From Macrostomum hystrix (taxonomy: Eukaryota; Platyhelminthes; Macrostomidae): DNA of 64,000 nt. The position numbers were made by a program, and so were the translations under genes. The stretch is taken from NCBI GenBank assembly GCA_950097015.1, contig CATNEN010000003.1:13993001-14057000 (forward strand). Reading direction: 5' to 3'. Under the pieces are notes generated by a model. That model did not search any database. It saw only the letters and a list, made by a program, of their open reading frames with translations, and had not been told where the DNA came from. This document shows positions 29,201 through 37,493 of this stretch, in pieces (positions within the stretch are counted from its first letter, which is position 1; each line of letters starts with the position of its first letter).

Positions 29201-32200
29201 AGAGGAGATAATAGAGGAGAGAAGAAAGGAGAGGGGAGAGGAGATAATAGAGGAGAGAGAAAGGAGAGGGGAGAGGAGATAATAGAGGAGAGAGAAAGGA
29301 GAGGGGAGAGGAGATAATAGAGGAGAGAAGAAAGGAGAGGGGAGAGGAGATAATAGAGGAGAGAGAAAGGAGAGGGGAGAGGAGATAATAGAGGAGAGAG
29401 AAAGGAGAGGGGAGAGGAGATAATAGAGGAGAGAGAAAGGAGAGGGGAGAGGAGATAATAGAGGAGAGAAGAAAGGAGAGGGGAGAGGAGATAATAGAGG
29501 AGAGAGAAAGGAGAGGGGAGAGGAGATAATAGAGGAGAGAAGAAAGGAGAGGGGAGAGGAGATAATAGAGGAGAGAGAAAGGAGAGAAGAGAAGAGAGAG
29601 GAGAGAAGAGAGAGGAGAGGAGAGGGGATAATAGAGGAGAGAAGAGAGGAGAGGAGAGAAGAGAAGAGAGAGGAGAGAAGAGGGGATAATAGAGGAGAGA
29701 AGAAAGGAGAGGAGATAAGAGAAGAGAGAGGAGAGAAGAGGGGAGAGGAGAGAAGAGAAGAGAGAGGAGAGAAGAAAGGAGAGGAGAGAAGAGAAGAGAG
29801 AGGAGAGAAGAAAGGAGAGGGGAGAGAAGAGAAGAGAGAGGAGAGAAGAGAGGAGAGAGGAGCGGGATAAGAGAGTAGAGAGGAGAGATGATAATAAAAG
29901 GAACAAGTAGGCTATAGTTAAGCAAAATAAACTAAATTGCCCCATCAATTAGTTACAATCATTCAATTCATTATATTAAAAAAAACATGGAACAAAAAAT
30001 TGTAGGCTTTGGATTTGAGTCAGTTTTGGATTAGAAACTACAAAAACTTTTCTGTTTTAGCAAACGCTGAATGGCCACCATTGGGTGAGTCACAAGCGAT
30101 CATGCGGTCCGCACGGTAACACCCCAGTGTCTGATTTAACACCGCTAGGGCCTTTGCAGTCCATGCAAAACTCACACACACACACACACTCATAACGGAA
30201 GGCCACATAGAGACCAAGACCCACAAACTTCAAACACTTTAACAGTCAAACGCTTATATGGAGGTGCCATCGAGAATTTATTGCCCTGGCTTTGCTTAAA
30301 AAAAAGAGGCCCCTAGAGACAGCAAGCAAAGGATTTTCGGATTTTAAAGTACTGACTATACAAGAGGTCTTTGGATTTTGTGTAATTTAGATTCTTAATC
30401 TTCTCTTCTCCCACACGCAAAACTTGTCTCTTTGTCTTTGCATATCTGCGACACCAATTCTTGTTGGCGTTTTCTTCTAACAAAGACATTTTTTCTCTAT
30501 TCTTCTGCCTTTGTAAGGCCAAGAAAAAAAATAAAAAGAGCGATGTGGTGTGAAGATGACATTGCAAAAAGATGCAACCGCTATAGGCTTGCAAAGCTTT
30601 CTTGGATTGGTGTCACCGATGGGGAAAAAGGATTTCCCTGGCCTCGCGGAATGATTTATTTGCTGCTTTTTTCGCGTTCTGTTAAAACTTTTGCTTTTCA
30701 TATTGAGTGTGTAATTACTATACTGTCTATCTTAAAAAACTGCTTGGATACACGTTTTTTATGACACTTCTGAACCTTAGACAATGGCCTTTCGTCTATT
30801 TTCATACCAAACACACAATACACAACCTCTATATAGCGCGCAGCGATGGGATAAATATCCCATTTTATAACACCTGGCAGTGACGCCACCCAACGGATTT
30901 AGAGAATGAGTAACAGGTCGGATACAGCAAGTAATACTGCATGCATGTTTTCTTAACAGGAAGCAAGTTTAAGGAAGCAAAGAATCTATAGGCAAGGAAT
31001 CCCAGATGTCTAAATAGGCGGCCAAAATATGACAATGTTTTCCTCCCTATTAGGACCAGGTGCAATTTTCTTCTACCAAAATGGCGGCTAATACGAGCCC
31101 CCCCCTATGAGTCACTGCAAAGTGTGTAAAACTGGCACACGGTAGAAAGTGGGAATTTAGCTATAACATGGATTTAGTTGGTTAGTTGGCGCCGTTAAGT
31201 CTAGAACAAGTTACACACACACACACACACAAATCACTACGCAATCCGTTTTTGCATTTTTGTCTATAAAAGTGTGGCATTTAAAGCTGAACTTATAGGC
31301 CTTAGATACGGATGAATAGGGCATCAAATTCGCTAGATAATTTTGTCCTGCTAGTCCTGATAGTTATGACATTTTATTTGCCAAACTCATTTGTCTAACA
31401 AATTGACATTTTTAGTTAGTTAGATAAGAATTGTGCAATTCAGTTGTGTGACAAAGCTTTCCTATAGATTTTCCTGGATTTCGCGGAAATGATAGATGCA
31501 CTGCATCAAAAAAGCAAGAACGAGGTTGAAAAGTTCATAGTAGGACAACCATTTTGGTATCATTTTTGGCAGCACTTGACTGCTAGCAGCGTTGGCTGGT
31601 GACTGATTGGTTGACAGACTAGGCGAGGGTGACCTGTGGTTGAGCTGCGCCTAATAATTTAGGCTTGATCAGTGAAATCGGAGAAATTCACGTCAGGGTG
31701 TCCATAGTTAGCCAATTTTCACCTGTTGTAGCCCTTGAAGGTCCAGCAAATCTGTCTAGATAAAGGTAGGTGACCACCGAAGAGGGACATGATGCAGGCA
31801 CATTCGGGTGACATGCTGATCAATTAGGTGCATAAAGAGCTGGCGACTTGATTATTATTTCAGAAGATACGCGTAATTGTTCCGTTGTCAAGGGAGACCC
31901 CAACTAAGCTTCTTAGGATTTGACTTTTAATCATGTTATTATCCTTGCACAGATTTCTAGTAGATTTAATCTCGTTGATTAAAGACTACATTGTCGCACT
32001 TCCTGCTTTACTGGCGTCCGTGTGTGAGTGCTAAAAATCTTATAGACTAAGAATTTCTGATGAAAATTAAAACGAAACTCACAGTCACAGGGAATGACTC
32101 TAATTAGACCTAGTCATGTTGTAGAAACATGCCATGCAGATATGAGATTCTGATTAGGCCTAATTTTGATTAGATTCAAAGCAATGGTTAACCACCCCTT

Positions 32201-34399
32201 CTACACATCGCTCTTCTAACCTTCTCTTCATCGTCCATTGTCTACCCCTCTCTCTCTACCCTGCTCTCTACCCTACTCTCTACCCGTCTCTCTCTACCCT
32301 TCTCTCTCTACCCTACTCTCTACCCTTCTCTCTCTACCCTTCTCTCTCTACCCTACTCTCTACCCTTCTCTCTCTACCCTTCTCTCTCTACCCTACTCTC
32401 TACCCTTCTCTCTCTACCCTTCTCTCTCTACCCTACTCTCTACCCTTCTCTCTCTACCCTTCTCTCTCTACCCTACTCTCTACCCTACTCTCTCTACCCT
32501 GCTCTCTACCCTACTCTCTACCCTTCTCTCTCTACCCTGCTCTCTACCCTACTCTCTACCCTTCTCTCTCTACCCTGCTCTCTACCCTACTCTCTACCCT
32601 TCTCTCTCTACCCTGCTCTCTACCCTACTCTCTACCCTTCTCTCTCTACCCTTCTCTCTCTACCCTGCTCTCTACCCTACTCTCTACCCTTCTCTCTCTA
32701 CCCTTCTCTCTCTAACCTTCTCTTTCTACCCTTCCCTCTCTACCCTTCTCTCTCTACCCTTCTCTCTCTACCCTTCTCTCTCTACCCTTCTCTCTCTACC
32801 CTTCTCTCTCTACCCTTCTCTCTCTACCCTTCTCTCTCTACCCTTCTCTCTCTACCCTACTTTATCTACTCTTCTCTTCACTCACCATTGAATTTTGCCC
32901 AATATTTCTCTCTTTATTATTTTCTTCGTACTGGTCATTTTAAAAAGATATATTAAAATTGAGAGTGAGTTTTGAAAAAGAAAAATTTATCAAACAGAAG
33001 AACGGCTTCATGTGTGACTCAGCATTGTTGACAGATTGTTAACCCACACCCCAAAGCCACATTTGGTTCCTTGCCCATAGCCCTCTCCAACTGACCCTTC
33101 AAATCTAATTGCGCAATCTTTCAGAAATTTCCTAACACCTTATGTTGACCATAGACTATAGTCCTATCCCACCCCAGTATAGATAGCAATTGGATTGCAC
33201 AATCAAACCCTATTGTCAAGACTCGTATCTTCCTACTTTTAGGGGGGTTACCCCCTTTTACCCCCCCCCACCCCCCGTTTTTCAGAACTGAGAATGTGAG
33301 AAGTGGGATTGAAGTTTTCAAGTGGCCCTAATGCCTATGCTGCCTCACGCTTAGTCAGTCTTTTAGAGAATATACCTAGATATTTAGCCTTAGGGGAATA
33401 AGCCTATTTTTGTTTAATCCTTCAGGGAAAAGAATGTGCGATAATAAATTTCTAAGAAACTCACATTTAGACAGTTTCACTCACCTTGGCGGATTTGCAA
33501 GCGGTCTGCAGTTGCACAATCTCGTGTCCGAGATGCCGACCAGTTTGTGAGCACATCGGACAGACTGGCAGCCGACAAGCCAGACAGTAGGAGCTCAGAG
33601 TCTCTTGACGATGTTCCGGGCATACTGAAACCTTCTTGGCCTGCTTCTGTAGGAGCAGATCGCGGCCAAGACTAGCCGGCTGCAGATTGTGCCTCGGTAC
33701 TGAACTGGCACTTGGGTGTGACCGCTCAGAGCACCTGTGACAATAGTACATTTCGCATTGTTCGCACACAAGATCAGCAGCTAGTGGCGACTGTCCAGTA
33801 TCAGATGGATCGCAAAGCTGACACTGTTGCTGCTGCTGCTGTTGCTGTTGTTGCTGTTGAAGCTCCTGCTGACTGCTGGTCATTGTTGAACTAGTAAACT
33901 TTCCAACCAGTCGCTCCACAGCTAGATTCCTTGGCAATAGGGTCCTCAGCGAACCGGCGCCCCGATCGACTAGGCCCGGCAGCAGGACGGGTCGGCGACA
34001 TGTCGGACAAAGGAAACCAAACGATGTCGGAGAGATGGCGGCCGCTGCGCCACCAACTGAACTCGGCGTTGTTGGCGACGGTGCACCGATGGCTAGGTGT
34101 TGATGCTGCTGCTGCTGATGCTGATGCAGTTGATAGCAGCTACTTCCCGGCCTGGACGATCCCGAAGCTGTTGACGTTGGCAGCGACACGCCCGAATCGG
34201 CCTCGGATGCTACCGACATCTGGTCGGAGCTGTCACCGATGCCAGTCAGGGAAGCCACTTCGTCAGCGGGCAGTAGGAGAATGCTTGAACAGCAGGACTG
34301 GCAGAGCGAATGTCCGCACGGCAACAACAGTGGCTGACAGAGCCATCTACGGCAAAGGCCGCATTTGAGTTCGGATTCTAGTTTACGAATTGTTGTCAT
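2485..34399 (-). CDS. TRIM9: TRIM9/TRIM67-class E3 ubiquitin ligase (whole gene, 7 coding exons)
   Basis: Joined exons (minus strand order): 34399-33485, 17283-17188, 17087-16827, 13904-13748, 10280-10141, 8380-8017, 2789-2485. All introns are GT-AG and the phases agree throughout, giving about 745 residues; vertebrate TRIM9 is about 710. Domain order is RING (Cys 13,16,28,33,36...131,134, with a long loop inside), B-box1 (about 193-236), B-box2 (about 260-292), coiled coil (about 305-424), COS region, FN3 (about 476-565) and SPRY (about 565-735). This is the class C-I TRIM layout of TRIM9/67 and MID1. The RING loop, the MSxxSEADSG stretch and the SPRY sequence favour TRIM9/67. Known family members are microtubule-associated ubiquitin ligases of neurons, acting in axon guidance and exocytosis; that role here is inferred from the family. 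Introns 1 and 3-6 are packed with minisatellites. Whether this is TRIM9 or the pre-duplication ancestor of TRIM9/TRIM67 cannot be decided from the window. Confidence 0.93.
3520..3790 (+). mobile_element. SINE family B copy with palindromic tail
   Basis: A tRNA-like head has TTTAGAGCGTTGGACT (box A-like) and GGAGGTTCGATTCC (box B). It is followed by a body and the palindrome CAGTCCATGGACTG plus AACAGCCGTACGC. Acceptor-stem pairing is absent, so it is not a tRNA gene. Confidence 0.65.
3708..3787. repeat. Long hairpin at the tail of SINE B
   Basis: AGTCCATGGACTGAACAGCC pairs with GGCTGTGCTGTTCAGTCTATGGACT across a short G/C-rich loop. The left arm is itself a palindrome around CCATGG. Confidence 0.6.
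5427..5935. repeat. Pentanucleotide satellite (AGAAT)n
   Basis: About 500 bp of TAGAA/AGAAT units with TGGAA and TATAA variants and a duplicated block (AGAACATAATAGCATAGAAT appears twice). It lies in TRIM9 intron 6. Confidence 0.95.
6655..7375. repeat. 16-bp minisatellite GAGATGAGACACGGGA (free array)
   Basis: About 45 units with ACAT and CAGAG variants. It is the same unit as inside the two hAT elements, but no hAT ends flank it. In TRIM9 intron 6. Confidence 0.95.
7376..7814. other. TRIM9 intron 6, unique sequence
   Basis: Nothing recognised between the 16-bp array and the SINE B copy. Confidence 0.4.
7815..7976 (-). mobile_element. SINE family B copy in TRIM9 intron 6
   Basis: The minus strand reads GAGCCTTGGACTCACGACTT, GGGGGTTCGATTCCCCGAC and then CAGTCCATGGACTGGG, in the same order as the copy at 3.5 kb. 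It lies about 40 nt inside the intron after TRIM9 exon 6. Confidence 0.65.
8017..8380 (-). CDS. TRIM9: TRIM9 exon 6: second half of FN3 and start of SPRY
   Basis: Starts [17 protein letters not shown] after acceptor cctacag and ends RKDEKL plus one base before donor gtgaga. It contains FN3 strands ([17 protein letters not shown]) and the PRY/SPRY start ([25 protein letters not shown]). A SINE copy lies just inside the downstream intron at about 7815-7976. Confidence 0.93.
8440..8762. repeat. 16-bp minisatellite TTACCTGAAGTCCCAA
   Basis: About 19 units; the first six are near-identical, later ones degenerate (CAAACTACCTGTAGTC). Inside TRIM9 intron 5, about 60 nt from the exon-6 border. Confidence 0.95.
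8763..10140. other. TRIM9 intron 5, remainder
   Basis: AT-rich unique DNA with short CTG/CAG runs at about 9465-9482 and 9827-9840. No gene seen. Confidence 0.4.
10141..10280 (-). CDS. TRIM9: TRIM9 exon 5: first half of FN3
   Basis: Starts [20 protein letters not shown] after acceptor ccactttcag (completing a phase-1 codon) and ends [12 protein letters not shown] before donor gtgaag. The Trp in VCWGP and the LEMDDGRG strand are the fibronectin type III pattern found in TRIM9. There is no usable start codon, so it is missed by simple frame scanning. Confidence 0.9.
10380..10900. repeat. 35-bp minisatellite (core GGGGTGGCGGGTTCTCCCGT)
   Basis: About 15 units of roughly 35 bp in TRIM9 intron 4, alternating GGACCCTTGATAGAA and GGATTTAAT spacers. 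It is G-rich on the plus strand. Confidence 0.95.
10901..12235. other. TRIM9 intron 4, unique AT-rich part
   Basis: No array, mobile element or exon recognised. Two open frames of 109 and 67 codons are AT-rich and without recognisable domains. Confidence 0.4.
12236..13655. repeat. 20-bp minisatellite GATTTAGGATCCGGATTAAA
   Basis: About 70 units with strict 20-bp spacing and point variants (CCCGATT, GAATCC, GGTTTAG). A block of about 600 bp recurs, and the last 15 units carry GGTTTAG, so local unit homogenisation is visible. In TRIM9 intron 4. Confidence 0.97.
13748..13904 (-). CDS. TRIM9: TRIM9 exon 4: COS box region
   Basis: Begins [15 protein letters not shown] after acceptor tttgcgcag and ends TFTEHK plus one base before donor gtgagt (phase 1). 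The segment lies between the coiled coil and FN3, where the COS box (microtubule association) sits in class C-I TRIMs. [18 protein letters not shown] corresponds to the TRIM9 stretch before FN3. Confidence 0.88.
13964..15500. repeat. 23-bp minisatellite (core GATAAGGGTAAACT)
   Basis: About 66 units of ACTGATAAGGGTAAACT plus GACTAG, AGGTAG or GGGTAG. Rare 24-bp units (GGGTAAG) mark higher-order blocks. In TRIM9 intron 3, starting about 60 nt from exon 4. Confidence 0.97.
15501..16215. other. TRIM9 intron 3, unique spacer
   Basis: Non-repetitive sequence between two arrays. No exon or element recognised. Confidence 0.4.
16216..16812. repeat. 32-bp minisatellite (core GACAAAATGACACTCAATCT)
   Basis: About 18 nearly identical units ending 15 nt from the exon-3 donor. 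The last unit runs into the donor-proximal sequence. High identity implies recent expansion. Confidence 0.97.
16827..17087 (-). CDS. TRIM9: TRIM9 exon 3: coiled coil
   Basis: Eighty-seven codons from [17 protein letters not shown] to ENDAASFLL, phase 0 at both ends. The acceptor is tgtgatttggaatta read on the other strand as ...aatcacag|ATG, and the donor is CTG|gtaggt. Family-typical motifs are [20 protein letters not shown] and [12 protein letters not shown]. The 32-bp minisatellite of intron 3 begins only about 15 nt inside the intron, so the donor has almost no unique intronic sequence behind it. Confidence 0.93.
17188..17283 (-). CDS. TRIM9: TRIM9 exon 2: start of coiled coil
   Basis: Thirty-two codons beginning [15 protein letters not shown], with acceptor ttttcatttcag and donor AAG|gtttga. 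It is too short to show as an independent open frame. It was found by looking for the coiled-coil segment that must join B-box2 to exon 3. Phase 0 at both ends. The large intron-1 array of 16-bp repeats ends about 35 nt upstream of its acceptor. Confidence 0.9.
17310..19735. repeat. 16-bp minisatellite ATGTAATCCCAAGTTT
   Basis: About 150 units with TGATC, TATAA and AAATTT variants; several multi-unit blocks recur. In TRIM9 intron 1, ending about 35 nt from the exon-2 acceptor. Confidence 0.97.
19736..20610. other. TRIM9 intron 1, unique spacer
   Basis: Contains short open frames on both strands without recognisable domains. Confidence 0.4.
20630..21950. repeat. 36-bp minisatellite (core CCGCTCCCTACCTGTCTACC)
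   Basis: About 36 units in TRIM9 intron 1. Because 36 is a multiple of 3 and the unit lacks stops, it creates a 525-codon open frame that is not a gene. C>T and A>T variants recur in blocks. Confidence 0.97.
21951..22685. other. TRIM9 intron 1, unique spacer
   Basis: No recognisable exon. A G9 run is at about 22260. Confidence 0.4.
22690..23445. repeat. Compound (GCT)n trinucleotide array
   Basis: About 750 bp of GCT with ACT/GTT variants and a recurring interruption GTTGGTCTTATTTCTGTT that defines higher-order units. As TRIM9 is on the minus strand, the transcript carries (AGC)n. All three long frames here are homopolymer-like artefacts. Confidence 0.95.
23500..23817 (-). mobile_element. 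SINE family A, full-length copy in TRIM9 intron 1
   Basis: On the minus strand a tRNA-like head contains GGTCCCTGAGCTCGATTCC (box B-like), followed by the body with GTGTACACTGACGATG, AAGTCAGGGCAGATGTACAC and TGTGTGCTCAGGAGTCAGCG. The head (starting near ATATGGCTCGCTTGG) is more diverged than in the 53.8-kb copy. Confidence 0.7.
23818..24985. other. TRIM9 intron 1, mostly unique
   Basis: Contains the truncated SINE B at 24285-24420. Otherwise AT-rich with nothing recognised. Confidence 0.4.
24285..24420 (+). mobile_element. SINE family B, 5'-truncated copy
   Basis: Contains GTCGGGGATTCGATTACCGA, CAGCTGTTTAAATGGGTACC and CCTGGACTGAACAGCCGTACGC, matching the body and tail of SINE B. Confidence 0.55.
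24990..26212. repeat. About 20-bp minisatellite (core TATACCCTATTCCTCTCTC)
   Basis: About 60 units with variable numbers of CT dinucleotides (unit length 18-22), so each reading frame slips between repeats. TRIM9 intron 1. Confidence 0.97.
26682..26891. repeat. 105-bp tandem duplication
   Basis: Two adjacent copies beginning CGCATTATGTGTGACTATAT and ending CACGCACGTGTC, differing at about one base (CCAATGTG/CCAATTTG). Confidence 0.9.
26905..29890. repeat. 3-kb homopurine satellite (GAGGAGATAATAGAGGAGAG)
   Basis: Plus strand almost entirely A/G, broken mainly by the T of GATAATAGAGG. Units of 30-45 bp are arranged in larger blocks. A short unique segment at about 27030-27125 interrupts it near the left end. 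Frames of 1015 and 934 codons on the minus strand are artefacts. TRIM9 intron 1. Confidence 0.95.
29895..32235. other. TRIM9 intron 1, unique stretch
   Basis: Contains (CA)n runs at about 30172 and 31213 and the degenerate MITE at 31534-31905. No exon recognised. Confidence 0.4.
31534..31905. mobile_element. Degenerate copy of the 368-978 MITE in TRIM9 intron 1
   Basis: Shares GACTGATTGGTTGACAGACT, GTTGAGCTGCGCCTAAT, GTAGCCCTTGAAGGTCCAGC and TAGGTGACCACCGAAGA with the 368-978 element, and a decayed left end (ATAGTAGGACAACCATTTTG). The right inverted end is lost. Confidence 0.7.
32240..32872. repeat. CTCTCTACCCT(T/A) minisatellite
   Basis: Alternating 10-, 12- and 14-bp pyrimidine units (TCTCTCTACCCT, ACTCTCTACCCT, GCTCTCTACCCT). 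TRIM9 intron 1. Confidence 0.95.
32873..33484. other. TRIM9 intron 1, donor-proximal
   Basis: Unique sequence with a C/G-run cluster at 33240-33285 (GGGGGGTTACCCCC, then long C runs), which could form a hairpin or, on the minus strand, a G-quadruplex. Confidence 0.4.
33485..34399 (-). CDS. TRIM9: TRIM9 exon 1: RING, B-box1, B-box2
   Basis: Encodes residues 1-305. The start is the ATG at 34399-34397 in a good context (GTCACCATGA). The RING begins at CGLC (13-16), continues with [10 protein letters not shown] and closes with CPTC near 131-134. Between its halves lies an insertion of about 90 residues rich in Ser, Gln and His, containing [11 protein letters not shown] run of 12 Gln (CAG-type codons) separates the RING from B-box1 (CQLC...CEQC...C..C). 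B-box2 ends at GRHLGHE. The donor is AAG|gtgagt at 33484, phase 0. A pyrimidine tract plus tag lies about 16 nt 5' of the ATG (see the acceptor entry). Confidence 0.93.
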
Positions 34400-34404
34400 G
34401 GTGA

Positions 34405-34435
34405 CGCGCGGCTTCGCTACAAAAAACTTTGTCCT
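34405..34435 (-). promoter_or_regulatory. Probable 5'-UTR splice acceptor of TRIM9
   Basis: Minus strand reads aagttttttgtag, then CGAAGCCGCGCGTCACC and the ATG. It is a T-rich tract with TAG 17 nt before the start codon. Confidence 0.45.
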
Positions 34436-34804
34436 CCCTTGCGTTGTCCGTCTGTCAGTTTTTCTTCAATCTATATACTTGGGCCTACCTATTCCTGAGT
34501 CTATAAAACCGTCCGGGAGGCGAAGGCTGGGTTTGGGGTTGGGGCCCATTGGCCAGCCAATGAGAGGAAGTCTATACTAGAAAATTTTTCTGAACTTCAA
34601 GTGTAAGGATAGGATAGAGTGGGGTGGGGTGATGGCATTGGCGATGAATGCGTTTAAGTTAGAATTATAAAACTGGAAACTACTTTTAGTAGGTTTGGCG
34701 GGTTTAAATTATCAGACTTGTTCAAAAGTGCAGATTACTAGCTGCAAGGTGTAAATCTATGGACTATTTAACGCTAGGTTGAGGATGTTATCATGGTAAC
34801 TTTG

Positions 34805-35105
34805 GGAAGGATTCTAGGGGGAGAAATTGGAGGATTCTAGGGGGAGAAATGGGAGGATTGGAGGGGAGAAATGGGAGGATTCTAGGGGGAGAAATGGGAG
34901 GATTCTAGGGGGAGAAATGGGAGGATTCTAGGGGGAGAAATGGGAGGATAGAAGGGGAGAAATGGGAGAATGGAAGGGGAGAAATGGGAGGATTGGAGGG
35001 GAGAAATGGGAAGATAGAAGGGGAGAAATGGGAGGATAGAAGGGGAGAAATGGGAAGATAGAAGGGGAGAAATGGGAGGATAGAAGGGGAGAAATGGAAG
35101 AATAA
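34805..35105. repeat. 23-24-bp minisatellite (GGGGAGAAATGGGAGGAT)
   Basis: About 13 purine-rich units with TCTAGGG or AGAAGG spacers, about 400 bp upstream of the TRIM9 start codon. Confidence 0.95.
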
Positions 35106-35930
35106 AAGGCGGAGAAAGGAGAATTAAGGGTAAATTTTTGGTGAAGCATTTCACGTTGTATGTGCAAGATCCCACTGAAAGGATGGGATAAAACTTGAGT
35201 AAGGGATCGCTCAACGATAGATTCTTACTCGCTGGCGTAACAAAGACTTTCAGGCTGTGCAGGTCAATGCTGTCACTTCAGGTCACCAACTCTTTAGAAA
35301 TAAAAGACATTTTAACTAAAAAAAATGTTTTCCTTTCTTAACTATTTATCAGCTGCGTTTAGGTCAGGAATCCGGGCTCTAAATAAAAAAATGTGAAGGT
35401 GGAGTTTGTTCGCTTTATCTTCAGAAGCAGCAACAATCGTTCATATTTCTCAAGGTCTGCGAGCACTGTGCTCATATTATTCTCATTGTTTGCGCTTTTT
35501 CTTTTTCAAATGAGGTCACAGCAGAACAAAGGATTAAAAAAAGCTGGTTCAAATTCGTCGAGTCTAAAACTCTAAAAATAGCAGATGAGCTAATTGAGTT
35601 CATTTCCTCATTTATTGCTGAGCATCTTTAAGTTGGTGGTTTTGAAAAACGAATTACCTGTTGAAGACAAAGACTCGCCATGCTTCTAAAAATACTCTAT
35701 TGGAGGTAGGTGGAATGTAAAAGGGTTTAGAGAATGAATCTGTGGGTTTTTTCTGGGAAACGTCAGACTTTCTGGAAAAATGTAGCTTCTGGGACACAGT
35801 ATTTTCTTGGAAGTGTCGTCTTTTCTAAGAATTACCAGTCTTTCTAGGAAATTTCGGTTTTTAGGAATCGTCGGTTTTTTCTCTTTCGGAAACTATGTTC
35901 TTTTCTTAGAAATGGCTTTTCATTTTAGAA
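35106..35930. other. Intergenic, unique
   Basis: No gene recognised. Sequence related to the next array (TTTCTGGGAAA) begins to appear from about 35750. Confidence 0.4.
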
Positions 35931-35934
35931 ACAG

Positions 35935-36335
35935 ACTTTCTTGGAAATATCATCTTTCTGGGAAAATTAAGTTTTTCTGGGAAAAGTCGGTTTTTTGGGA
36001 AATGTCGTCTTTCTGGGAAAAGTCGGTCTTTCTGGGAAAAGTCGGTCTTTCTGGGAAAATTCGGTCTTTCTGGGAAAAGTCGGTCTTTCTGGGAAAAGTC
36101 GGTCTTTCTGGGAAAAGTCGGTCTTTCTGGGAAAAGTCGGTCTTTCTGGAAAAATTCGGTTTTTCTGGGAAAAGACGGTTTTTCTGGGAATAGACGGTTC
36201 TTTCTGGGAAAAGTCGGTTTTTCTGGGAATAGACGGTTCTTTCTGGGCAAAGTCGGTTTTTCTGGGAATAGACGGTTCTTTCTGGGAAAAGTCGGTTTTT
36301 CTGGGAAAAGTCGGTCTTTCTTAGAAATTTTGGTT
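35935..36335. repeat. 19-bp minisatellite GTCTTTCTGGGAAAAGTCG
   Basis: About 20 units flanked on both sides by increasingly degenerate copies (35750-35930 and 36310-36400), a gradient typical of array edges. Confidence 0.95.
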
Positions 36336-36399
36336 TTATGAAAGTTTTCGGGTTTTTTAGGAAAAATTTTGAGACTATTCGTGCAAAATGTCCGTTTTT

Positions 36400-37490
36400 A
36401 GTCGATCAAAAAGTTTTAAATTTGTTACTAGCAACTTTGGACAAAATTAGGTAACTTTTTGGGTTTAGATTTTTGGGAAATTTCTAGAATACCTGTTCAA
36501 AAACTGTATTCCCTCTCTAAATAAGTTGGAATCTGACTCAAACTCATTATATATCCAATTCGGATTCCTTGTGTTGGAAAGTTCAAACTATTTATCAGTC
36601 GGCAGTACTTTCAGCCCCTTCAACAGTCTACATCTAATAATACTTATCCATCTCCCATTTCTACCCTCAAGACTTCTCGCTAAGATCCCACAAAATCCCT
36701 TCTCGAACAGCCAGAAATTAGATTTCGATGCAGAAAAAGGGCTTTCCAAATGTTTCATTTCCCCTGTTCTGCTTCGAGTGAGAGATTTGGGAAGAAGAGA
36801 ACGAAAGGGGGATAAATGGGAGGATTTAGACTGTAAAATATAGACTTATTTCTATAAGTTTGGAAGCAAAGCCGGGTGAAAGGCCTATGGCTGCTTGACT
36901 TTAAGATTTAAACAGAAATTGGCACAAAGCTATAGTTGAGCAAGCAGAGCATGGAAAGAACTGATTGGCAGTTTTAAGTCTCAGTCCCCCCCCTAGATAG
37001 AGTATTATTATAGCTCAAAATAATTCCTCATTGCTCGGTCGGAGGACATCTGTCACAATGCTATGTCTATTTGGGATTTGGTATAGGATATTTCTGGCAC
37101 ATCATTTGCTATTAGAAAGGAAAGGAAATAAAGGGATAGAGAAAAAGCGGCGATGTTCACGGATGGATGAATGATGTGACGGGTTTGAGTTCTCTTGCAT
37201 GTATTCTCTCGAAGTCTTTGTTTTTGACTATTTTAGACAAAGATATACTCAGTTTTAGAATATCAGCGCGTCTAGTCTATATACTCGTATTTATCGTTGC
37301 ATTGGTGAGCGGGATTTTGACGGGAATTCTGCCTTAAGATGGAACACCTTATTATTAATTTATTGCTTTTCAAAACCAGACTGATACAGGTATAAATATA
37401 ATAGCAAGCAGGTGCTAGACAGCATTATTTGCAATGTCTGTTAGCTTATTAGACTATTTTCATATTTCTTTTTTATTTTTAGTTCCATAC
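36400..37490. other. Intergenic, unique
   Basis: A 105-codon open frame here lacks recognisable domains; otherwise nothing seen. Confidence 0.4.
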
Positions 37491-37493
37491 GTT

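Noticed and set aside
26901-29948. 1015- and 934-codon minus-strand frames ([14 protein letters not shown])
   Set aside because: The homopurine satellite contains no stop triplets on the minus strand. The composition is pure repeat.
33712-34368. Plus-strand frames of 60 and 145 codons opposite TRIM9 exon 1
   Set aside because: They lie antisense to a strongly conserved RING/B-box exon and show no family signature of their own.
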